The notes beneath the pieces were generated by a model. That model did not search any database, was not told the DNA's origin, and was given only the letters and a program-made list of their open reading frames with translations. Positions 13,201 to 25,200 of a DNA stretch of 64,000 bases are shown piece after piece. Numbering within the stretch: the stretch's first letter is position 1; every line of letters starts with the position of its first letter. Position numbers and translations under genes: made by a program. Source of the stretch: Triatoma infestans (Eukaryota; Arthropoda; Insecta; Hemiptera; Reduviidae); assembly GCA_011037195.1 (NCBI GenBank), contig JAAEAF010000221.1, forward strand, positions 1 through 64,000, in the 5' to 3' direction.

Positions 13201-16200
13201 GCATTCGTGAATTACATTGGAGGGTTGATTGTTATGCACCCCTGATTTTAGATTCAGAACATAGTTGCTCATTTAAACATTCAAACTTGCATTTGTAAGT
13301 ATCTGTTCGATTATTGTAACACTATGAATAGGGGTGGTGTTATATACCGGAAAAATGTTCCAAATAAAAAAAAGGTTTACAGTTTAGCCTTTTAAAGAAA
13401 ATCAAAAAATCCTAAACTAGAAAATCTAAAAAATGCAAAGTCGCGATCAATTTTCTTTCAACTTGCTATTTCATCAATACATTTATTGTACTTTCATACG
13501 TTATAATATGAAATGGCTCGAATGATTTTGGCACATGCAAATTTTTTCTAATTGTATATTATATTTGAATTTTCACTCAAGTATTTCCAGCGTAAATATT
13601 CGCTGCCATTTTACTTTCTCTCCTACAGCTGGGAAAGGGCAGTATGATGATCGTGTCAGATTTTCAAAATTGAGTTTTCGGCGGAAATACATGTTTTCAG
13701 GCCCTGTAAAAAGAGGTTTTTAACGAATGGTCTGTGGTGTTTCGCAGCAAGTTCAAACTTGGTATTCCGTTCAGGTACCACTACCGCTTTTGACACTAAG
13801 GTTTTAGTAAAAACCCATCAACCGGAAGTGCGACTTTACTGATTTGTATTCTTCATTTTGTGCGACTTCCTTGAAAATGGGTCCAGTGATTTTCATTAAA
13901 CTTGATTACTACTATCTACACATATAAATGCCTATCACTTTTATTTGAAACATTTTCCAGGGAAATTTGTTTTTGGGTGGTTCTGTCGCGACGGCATGCC
14001 TCTAAAGTTCCACTTCAGTTCTGTGAATGGTTCTATCGTCCATATAATTTGTTGGCACATTAAATGTATTACTCAAATTCCAGATTGAAAGAAAATTGGT
14101 TAACCGGAGTGCGACTTAATTTTTTTTCAGAATTTTGAATTTTCTTATTATCGGGTTAACTATTTTCTATTGGTATAGAAATAAACATATTGTTTACGTG
14201 AATCATTTTTCTGTTAAAATTGATTTTATAAAGGGTTCTGAGGATTCTATGATGTTAAATGTCAAATGTTAAGCAGGTTCTGTTTAGTGTTACCAGCAGG
14301 TTCCAGTTCCTGTATCTAGTTCAGCAGGTTCTGTACAATATAATCAATAAAAAAAAAAATTGTTACAGAGACGAAACAAGTTCACCACCCTTGACTGATT
14401 ACAGTACAATGACAGTGGGCAAGATGAAGGAAGTTTTGTATGAAAGTACAAATAATAATAGGAATGTAATAAATACAAATAACGGAAATGTAACGCTTAT
14501 GGATGAATTGTCTACTGCAGTTGTTGATAAGAAATTGTTAAAAACTCAATCTACGGCTCAGGTATCAATTTTTTTTCCCCACTTAGTCTATGTTAATATA
14601 GAATGTAATAATACTCATTTGTGGAAGTATGGACCCTAAGATTATCACAGATATTTCAACTTATGCTTCGTTTTGCTTTATACTCGACAAATTTTAAAAT
14701 ACAATCCAAGCAAGTCAATTGATTTTTAGTTTAAAGGTCTAATAGCATTTTTGAAAAATTAATGTGATCTATGTTACATACCTAAATATCGTAGTAGGAA
14801 TGGACTAGCCAGGCTACATTCCAGGAATCTTGGCGGTTATTGTAGCATTGACCATTTGAACAAAGGTTTTAGATTCAATACTTGCATAATACTGGGGGGG
14901 TAACAAAAGTCTTGCGTTCTTTTTCTCTTAATCCTTAACAGTATTTTACTAAACACTAGTTTATCAAAGGTTTCTAATTAGGTACCTTTTTACTTTCATT
15001 TGTTTTTTATCAGTTTATGGAAAGATATTTGCGATTTGTGAGCTAGAAATGATCTAGTTGTATCTAGAAATTTGAGCGATTTCGCGTAACCACAAACGTC
15101 GGTTGCGCAATTAATGAAGTTGAAAGGGAAGGCTTTGTACAGAACACGGGCTGCATAGACCTGTTTAAAAAATTGAGATGAGCCTGAAAAGTAATCCAAG
15201 ACATCCTCTCACCTTAGATTGAGACTTCTAGCGACAGCTCTAGATTTGGATCGTTGCTCCAGCACCAGAATTCTTTCAGAGAGACAGTGAATTAGGCGTG
15301 TCCCACTCAACCATAAACCACCACCTGTGAGCAGCCGCCTTAGTTCCCAGAAGCTGCCTAAACATCCACATCAATTTACGCCCCAACAAAAGCCGCAGGC
15401 CAGGTTGAAGTCTGTAAAATCCTTCTTCAAAACCCTCTGTGATTTGAAGTGGGTTTACTTCGATAACTAACAAACAAAAACCATGGATTAGATCAGTCAA
15501 ACTAGCTATACCGTCCTCTGAAAGAAAGATATGCAAAAAGTGCTACTTCGCGTGTGGTGGAGCTAGTTCCTGAATGTCATCGATTTAAACTCTACTCTAC
15601 TCAGCTAAAACGCGTACACAACGCATTAGCTGCAAACACGGAGGAGGTGAAAACGGTTGTTTGGAGATTTTTGCCTCCAATAATAGCGCCAGGTATCGGG
15701 AGAACATCGAAAATTGCTGGGTCACACATGGGTTCAAGTTTTAGGAGGTTGTCATAGCCTTCATAGATGGCTTTAGTTGTAGGAAATAGGAGTAAGCTTA
15801 GTAGGTGAGTAAACAAACATTTTTGAATTGTAAGATGAAAAAAGCCGACTTTTGTTACAACCTTATACAATGTGGATGTTTCTATGTAATGTACTGTGGA
15901 GATTAGTAAAATGTATTAGATATTAGATATATAGAGGGGGGTAAGAAAGCCTTAGTACCTAGTGCCAGCTAGTAGACACTCCCCTGCAGAGTGTTAGTGT
16001 TGTTAATATACATAGAATGCAGTGTACACTGTTGCTAGTAATGTGGTGGTGAGATTGCCAAGTAATGAATTACCTCTGCAGGTCATCACTATTAATCCCC
16101 CTATTAGTAGTGGAGAGGGGTCGCTAGCCAAAACCCCTCTTATAGATACCCCAAAGAAAAACAATGCCACAGACTTCCTGTCCTGCCCATAGATCCTGGA

Positions 16201-19200
16201 ATAATCTCACCTAAGCAATCTGTTATAATAAGATCAATGGGTGTTGCTCCTCGTCTCACAAACTCTACAACAGAGGTTTATCATAAGCCCCATTAGAAGA
16301 GGTCTCCTTAAACCAGAAGATAGATATCCAATAAGATAGATGCCTATAAGAGACCTCAGTTTTGGCCCTCAGTCGGACTGACGACAACTCATTGAGCTCG
16401 TCCATCTATATGAATAGTCTCTGCTATCTTGATCGCATATCTGTCAAGTCCTGGAAAACTTGCTAACAGACTTCACTCCCGAGACATTGCAACCTAATTG
16501 GTTCCAAAAACGTTTTAGAGCATTGAAGGGGTGGGGTGATAGTGGCGCCTAATTTGGCCGGCCTGTGTACCCATCTTCTCATTGTGGTCATACAAAACCT
16601 GCACAGGCTATCTGTTGTCAACAGTGAGTAATCGGAGTAAGTGAGACTAGTCATTCAAATGACCTCATGGCCATGTTGAAATAGTTCTGTACTAAGCCTG
16701 TTAATTAATATTTTTTCGCTTGCCTACAAACCTGGAGTTTCCACTCACCATTATCTACTGTGCACCCATGCTTCGATGACTATCGATGACTCATCAAATC
16801 AACTTGCTATGCCACAAAAGGTCTCAGGTACAGAAAAGTTAAAGATGCCTCTGATTTATTTTAATTTTTCTGAAAACATTATTTTTTTACAGTGTTGCAT
16901 GGAGGAAATAACCCCATCAAATCTGGATAATTTCCATATTACTTCTTACGGCGATCAAGGAAAGAGACCATCAGTAAGATTATATTCTGATGAAGAAACT
17001 TCTGCCAGTGGTGACATGGCCATAGTTGCCGACAATAAAATCGAAAATACAAAAGAAAATAATATTGTTGTAGAAGAAGAGAAGACTGATCTGGAAATGG
17101 ATATGAAACCTGAATTGTACAATGGTGAGAGAGAGAGGGAACAAGATACACAATACATACAGAAGGATAGCAGCAAGACGGTTTTCATTAATGATAATAA
17201 GGTGTTACTTAGGAAACAACAACAATTGCAACAGGTAGAATCAGTAAGAAGTGGCCCGAACAGAGTAGACAAGATGACGTTGATGATGAACGGTGGTTTA
17301 GAGATTATTGACAGTGAGAAGACTAAGAGATCTACTGATGTGATAGATAAAGAGAGCGATAGTGATGAGAGATGTTCAGTGATCAGGACCTTATCGTTTG
17401 TACAACAAGATAAAAAAGAGTGCGTCCCAGTCAAAAGATCCGTTTCTTACGTATCTTGTCTGGCCAAGGTGAGTTTGCCATTTTCACTTTCTCTTACCTA
17501 ATAATTTTTCATTTTTAAGATGTTTTCTTCGTTCATACACACACAATTCGCTTCTTTCTTTCTTTCTTTTTTTTTTTTGTAATCAGGGGAACCTCAAAAC
17601 ATGTACTTCATGTAAACACTGATTTTCGAAAATTTGACACAATCGAATAGCTAAGTTTTTTTTGACACTTTTCTTTTTGACACTCTTCTAAGTTTTTTTT
17701 TTGTTTAATTTACACACACTGGTATAGTAATCGAAATTGATTTTCCTGTGGAAATAACAATAACGTTCTGAGATCTCTTGAGTACGAATGGCATTTTTTA
17801 GCGAGAGACATCCTGTGTATCGTTAAAATAAAATAGTTCAAAAAACGTTAATCTCGAACATAGTACTTTCTTTAACCAACGAAATTGTTTCTTTAGCGGT
17901 TTTGTTTTTTCCATTTTTTTTCTTTAAATGCTGTATCTTCCTAACTGAAATACTGTCTCTGATATGTTGAGGGGCATATCTAAACATGTTTCTGGGAATT
18001 ATTTTAGTTTGCTGCACGTCAGGCTTTTCATTAAATTGCAATCATCTTCTTCCTCGTATTCATTGGTTTAGGTACTCAGTTTAAAATCCAGTTTGTTAAA
18101 ATCAGTGTGTGTAAAGATCAGATTCAACTGTAAAAGGAGGATTGCATTGAGAGCAAAGTCTTCTAAGTAGTATTTCTCATTAGAGAATGAACAGAATATG
18201 AAGTTGTAAATGTTTGTATTATTACAGGCCAGAATGAATCTATCGAAATCTAACAGCGACCTACTGGAAAGTTCAGAAGAGGAAAACAGTAGTGTAGCAT
18301 ATATGGACCAAGAGATTAGATTACATCTAAGACCTGTACCCAAAACTAATTTAAGAAAAACTAGCAGCGAGATCAGCATTAATATAGGTGGTAACCAAAT
18401 TATTTCTAATCTAAAAAAACAATAATAATTTTAAGATACTAACAAGTTATTAAAATATTTAAATCTTTAAAACCAGCTAATTATCTATTTATTTCTTGCA
18501 AAATTCGACATAGAACTGTTTATTGTTTATAATGGTTACCATATTTTAAAATGTTTATAATATGGAACTCAGGCCCTCGGCCCTCTATTATATATATCAT
18601 TTTAAATTATCTCGTCAATCTAGCAGGTTAACAAACTTCCAAGAATGGTCCCAGGGAAATATCAGATTCAACTCTGACCCTCCGTTTTAAGACATTTAAA
18701 ATCATTTTAAAAATAAATTATAACCTCACTTATACATATTTTCTTTTCTCTCTTTCTCACCAAGTTGCAACTATATTTATTATTACATAATAAACAGATG
18801 TGATAAAAACAGGCGAGTCCATTGGCGTTTCAATTGGCCAGACTTGAAAAGTGTTACTGATTTATTCAATTTAATGCTTTTCTTTGGACATTTCCAACGA
18901 ATGGGTTCAGGAAAAAAAAATTTCAGGTTTAAAAAAATGTCTGAAACTTCTTACATTTGTATATTATGCAAAATACACCTGTACCCAATTCCTCGGTATT
19001 CAACATTTTTTAAACCATTATAAAATTTAGCAGTTATAAGCGGGACTCGAACTGGGGATCTCCCAGTTACAAGTCCATGCCCATAACCACTCAGCAACAC
19101 CGCTCCATATATATATATATACACCGAAGCTCTACTGATGCTATTCAAATATTGTTTTCCACCATTGCTAGGTATACCCAATATCCGCCCCACTAAAAAT

Positions 19201-22200
19201 GTCCATCTCGGCTGGCCTTTGGAGCTTTTACAAAGAATTTAGCTTTCAGTGACCTCATAGCTCGGAAATACAGAGCATGACACTTGTTACAAGGTAGTGG
19301 GAAAGTCTCTCCAAGGTTTGATAGCAGGTATGATACACTGATCATAGGTTTCTCTCGGTTAATTTTCTTTCATATCCACTATTTTGTCCATTATACAACC
19401 ATCATTTCAGATGGTAAAATACGAGGTATTTGAATTCAGAGGTACTATTCACTGCACTAATCTGGGATCAGCATGCCAAAACATATATTCTGTGTTGCTT
19501 TTGCTCACTTCCTACTCCCCTTACATAAGACATCGGTATTTTTCCTCAAAACATAACCATATTCGAATTATACTGTAAGCAGTAAATAGGTAATCTTTTC
19601 CACTTTCCCATTTATGCTCAGAGTAGAAATCGAAACAGTATGAGGGATAGGCTGCCATCCTGCTTCAGTCCTTTGACGCCGGCCAAGAGCTAGTGGCCTT
19701 CATACGACTCCTTATCTATTCACACGGGAAGCCGTCTTGCTCAAAGTCGGCTGATAATGCTATTATTCCACGATAATTGTCACACAACCTTTTACACCAT
19801 TTTTTGTGGATTGATATATTAAAATGACTTATTAACCAGACAGCTGGTACTTTCCCTTATTTAATCATATTAAAATTAAAATAATTTTCTTTGTTTCCCT
19901 AGACGCAACAGAAAATAATAAAGTCCTAGATAAACAAGAGTCTGGACTGCAATCTTTGCAGGTAATTGAAGAAATTAATTTTCTTTTCTTTAAGATTTAT
20001 CTCATATAAAATCTATGAAAAGGTTCAATTAACATCAAAATTTTGGAATTAGCTCTTAAAAAAATCTAAAGAGTTGCGTATAAAGTGATTTACTTATATT
20101 TTATATTCTTTGTCAGGTGTTAAGGAGCATACTGCCACAGATCAGTCAATCTCAGGATTCAATGAACAGTGTAGGAATCAATTCTAGGGAAGTGTAAGTG
20201 AGAATAGATATTTAGTTATTATTACTCCCTCTTACTCCTCTAGTATAATGAAGTATTGCGATCGTGCCAGATTTTCGAAATGGGGGGGGGGGTAAGATAT
20301 GTCTGAACATTTACACGCAGGTCAAAATATGTTGGTTACTGACAATGAAAACATTTCATTTTCTTAAGGAATCTCCAAGCACTGTAATATTATTTTAAAC
20401 GTTTATGTACTCCACCACTTTCGTATTCTTTCGGTCAATACAAGTTTTTAAGGTTCAAGAAATTTTGTTGACCACCCCACTTCTCTTACTATTTTTCCCA
20501 TCTCTTTCAGTAAAATACTCTAAAACGTTTAAAATCAGACATGTGCCAGAAGACACGCCAACAGCAGGCTCGGGACCAATGAAAGGAAGAGAGGCGCCTA
20601 ATTTGGCAAACCTATCCACCTGCTCATTTCCAAAAATTCCCATGTGACCTGGCACCCATACTAGAAGCACATCCTTCAGAGAAGAAAGCTCTTCCAGTCT
20701 TTTAGAACATTCTAACACCAAACTGGAAGTGAAGACACATGAACTCAGCGCCTTCAACACAGCCTGGCTGTCCGAGCAGATACAGACACCTTTTAAGTTC
20801 GTGTTATGTACCCTCTCATCCAAAACACAACAAAGAATAGCATAAACCTGTCTGGAAGACCGTGGTCCATTCACCAAGAGATACTGTCAAATGATCTCCG
20901 GTCTCAAAATAGATCGCAGCTCCAGACCTACCATCCATTCTAGAACCGTCCGTGTAACACCGGAAGTAATTATCAGGTATCATGCCAGACGGACCCAATC
21001 TTGACCAATCTTCCCTAGAGGGTAACCTGACACTGTAAGAATGCTCGAAAACAAAAGTCTTCAACATTCTATCAGAGGGAAAACCTGTAACAGGAACCTT
21101 CAAAAGCATCTCGCGATGAATGGTAGAGTGACCATATCGCTTTCCCTGCCAAAAACCTGCCTGTTTAATTCTATAACAGGCTTTCATTGCCATAGTTTTC
21201 ACCTCTACAAAGAGTGGTGGAATTCCTAATAAAGTCTCCATTGCACTGTGGCGTGGTCCGCATCGCACCGGTCACCGCCATATAAGCCAAGCGTTGAATA
21301 TCCTCAAGCAGCAGTCTAGCGGATCTTATCTCAATGCGACGCCACCACACCACCACAGCCGCATACAACAACCTAGGTTTAATAACCATTCCATAAATCC
21401 AAAACATCATCTTGGGAGTAATCCCCCAATTTTTACCTACGATTCTTCGACATGGCCAAAAGGAAATAATTGCCTTTTGATGGTGTGCCTTAAGATGTTC
21501 CGACCAATTTAATTTATTGTCAAGAACCACCCCAAGAAACTTCACCGATTTGCAAATCTGAACAGAAGTTCCTAATAACCTAGGAGGTTTTAATCCTACG
21601 ATCTTCCTCCTATTAGTAAATAAAATCACCTGGGTCTTACTGGGATTAATTGAAAGACCCTTATCCTGAGTCCAATCATATACCATGTTGAGGGCACTTT
21701 GCATTAAGTCTGAGATAGTAGTCAGACATCGCCCCATCAATAAAATAACATTATCATCGGCATATGCCTGTACATAGAATCTCGATGAATTCATCCTGGT
21801 TAACAGTTCATCCATGACAGCACACCATAACTTTGGTGAGAGACAACCACCTTGAGGACACCCTCTCCCCGCTCCCACAACCACAGTAGCATACCTATAG
21901 AAGCCTGTATAACTCTACTTCTTAAATAAATACCTACCCAGTTACTTAAAACTGGTTGTACACCTTTTCGACCTAGGGAATCTTCAAGAGCATCAAACGA
22001 CACACTGTCAAATGCCCCTTCAACATCAAAGAAACACCCTAAAGCATATTCCTTTGTCTCTAGAGCAGATTCTATCCTCCCAACCAGACAATGCAAAGCA
22101 GTCTCTGTCGATTTTCCTACTGTATAAGCATGTTGGTTTGGATGGAGTGGATGATCCTTCAAAGGACCATCAGTAATATACCTATCCACCAACCTTTCCA

Positions 22201-25200
22201 AAGTTTTTAGAAGGAAAGACATAAGACTTATAGGTCTAAATGCCTTAGGGTCAGAGTAGTCACTTCTTCCTGGTTTAGGAATAAAGACCACCCTAACTGC
22301 CCTCCAAAATTTTGGTACATAACCAAATATTAAACAACCTTTAAAAATCCTTATCAACACCTTCATCACTACATCTCCACCATTTTGTAACTGACAGGGA
22401 TAAACTCCATCAGGACCAGGGGACTTAAATGGTGAGAAACTTTGTACTGCCCAAACCACTCTATCCATAGTAACTACCTCGTCCACGGTGGCCAGGTCAC
22501 TAGGTTCTACTTCTTTCCACCAACCGCAGGCGAAGCAGTACTGTTAATGTCCGGGAAATGGGTATTAAGCAAGAGCTGTAATGTCTCCATCTCTCCTCCT
22601 GTAAAGGAACCGTCAGGATATCTTAAAATACCCAACTGACAATCCTTATCCTTACCAAGAATCCGTATCAGCCTAGATGTCTCTTGAATCGAATTTAGAC
22701 CCTCGCAAAACGATCTCCAAAAGGTTCTCTTAGCTTTTCTTAAAGCATATTTATATGATTTTTTAAGATTATTGTAACTATCCCATGATTCCGAAGAATC
22801 GGTTAGGACAGCCTTCCTGTAAGAGCCCCTAACTTGTCTTTTTAGCTTTTCTAACGAAGATGACCACCAGGAGTTCCTACTATTACTAACCAACTTGGGA
22901 GGACAGGTCTCTTCGAATGAAGACTTAATGTGTTCATGTAGAATACCAGCCTCTCTTTCCAATCCAGTAATGTCGCCGAGAGCACTTGACTGGAAAATCA
23001 TTCTCTCTCCTAGAAGTCTAGAATAAGAATTCCAATCCGCTCTTCTGGGGTTCCTATAGGTAGCCATGGTGATTGGATCAATCCCCAGACTAAACCTAAT
23101 AATCCTGTGATCAGAAATAGAAGCTTCTGAACTTACCCTCCAATCTCTAATCAGTTTACTAATATTCCTAGAAGCAAGAGTAATGTCAATAACTTGTCTT
23201 CTAATCCTAGTTACAAAAGTGGGTTCAGAACCCCTATTCACAAGATCCAGCTCAGTACCCATCACGAAATCCATGACCGCACGATCCCTAGTATTGATGT
23301 CACTGCTGCCCCAGACAACATGATGTGCATTTGCATCACAACCTATAATTATAGGTGTGTTGCTGGACTCCGTAAACCGTACGAAATCTACTAATTCCTG
23401 CGGAGGGGGAGAGGGATGATCATAGGGGAAATAGGCCGAGGCCACCACCACATCAAGATGTCGGCCACCAATCCCCAGAGCAACCCTCACCGCCACCAGA
23501 TCCCTAGAGCAAAACTGTCTGAGCAGAACGGCGCCGACATCTCTACTAACGCAAATACATGCTCTAGGAGTGTCCCCGCCATCCGCAACAAACAGCCTGC
23601 CATTGACCGCACTCAAACCTCGAACCAATCCTTCATAAGCATAGGGTTCTTGGATAAGTGTAAAATATGTATGCAACCCAGCAATAGAGCGGCACAAATT
23701 AGCCGTGGCATCTTTGCTATGCTGCAAGTTAACCTGAACCATTTCTACCCTGTCAATCATAGTAATAAGTCAACTAATGTAAGAAATGGAACTTCTGACA
23801 AACTTGATAGCAGGCAGGAACAAAAATAAATATAAATAATAATAAATAATATAAATTAAATATAAATAATAATAAAATAAATAAATATAAATAAATAAAT
23901 AATAAATAAACAAATAAATATAAATAAATAAACAAACAAATAAATGTAAATTAATAAATAAAAATAAAAATACCTGCCTTACATATCTCTCCTTTTTCCT
24001 TTGACCACGTTTCAGAAATCGCCGCAGGAGGACAAGTCCTCCGCGGCTCCTCCTGACACGTTCTCCTCCAGAAGCAAGCCTTCCCTGCCTCTGGATATTT
24101 TTCCAGATTCCCACCCATTAGTGCATCCAGGCCCTGGTCACCCGACTCTGGATGTACAGAGGAATTACCCCCACCACCGGTGGCCCCCTCCTCTAAGGGG
24201 CCCCGGCTGACGAATTTAAAATTAAAAACATATAATAAATAAAATTAAAAATTCATCTCCAGAGCTCTCCACCCTCCACGGAGCCTCACAATTTGGGACG
24301 CTTTGAAGAAGCGCCAGAGCTACCCTAGAGATATAGCGCCCAGGGATTGTGAGCCAAGGCCCACAATACCCGGGAGCTCACCCAGGCGTTCTTTACGCTA
24401 GCCGATTGACCAGAGCCGATGGGTTAGGCTCTGGCCGCCTGTTTAGTGGAGTCAGGAACCAAAGTGGGGTGTTGGAATGCAAGGCACGCCGAGGGAACTT
24501 GCATCCAGCGAGAACCTGCGTCCTCAAACACCAGGACTTCCCTTCCCCACGACACAGGTATCCACACACGGCAAACATGTGGGTGGCATCAGCACGTGCC
24601 ACTGGCGTGTGTAGGAGTGTAATAGTGTAAGTGTACGATGTTAAGGCGTTTAGGTGTAAGTGATGCAGCATGAACCCCCACAGAGGCTCCGCAGCAAAAG
24701 AATTGACTGCAAGAGATTCAGGCCGCACATAAATTATTGCGACCCAAACAGAGGGCAGAAAAGTTTCTACTAACTCACACTCCTGACACCGCTGCATTTG
24801 TTAGTCTGTAATTGTAGCTGAGGTACGTGGGAGTGCTAGGTTCCCAAATAGCCCAAAGGCTACCCTCTGCGTTCGCCCACCAGCTTGGCCATCCACGCTT
24901 CCACAAAAGTGGAGCGCAGATGTTTCCAGAGCCGCGACGAGGACGCGCTGGTTGGACTTGAATGAGGTTCTGCGACAGAATATCCATCTCTAGAAACATA
25001 GGGAAGTTTCACCCTATGTGAGTAAAAATACTCCCTCAAACCAGTTGGCTCCTATAGGGGGGGTAAGATATGTCTGAACATTTACACACAGGTCAAAATA
25101 TGTTGGTTACTGACAATGAAAACATTCCATTTTCTTAAGGAATCTCCAAGCACTGTAATATTATTTTAAACGTTTATGTTCTCTACCAAGAAGTTCAAGA

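Noticed and set aside
15276..15870. Minus-strand ORFs in a Cobl-like intron
   Set aside because: No domain motif and no matching splice sites; treated as decayed repeat or chance.
19031..19106. Functional tRNA-Thr gene on the minus strand
   Set aside because: Acceptor stem does not close and a second diverged copy with the same head and a tail exists, so it is a SINE.
22507..23760. 417-codon ORF as a host exonuclease/phosphatase gene
   Set aside because: The endonuclease domain is followed directly by RT and RNase H of a LINE in the same orientation.
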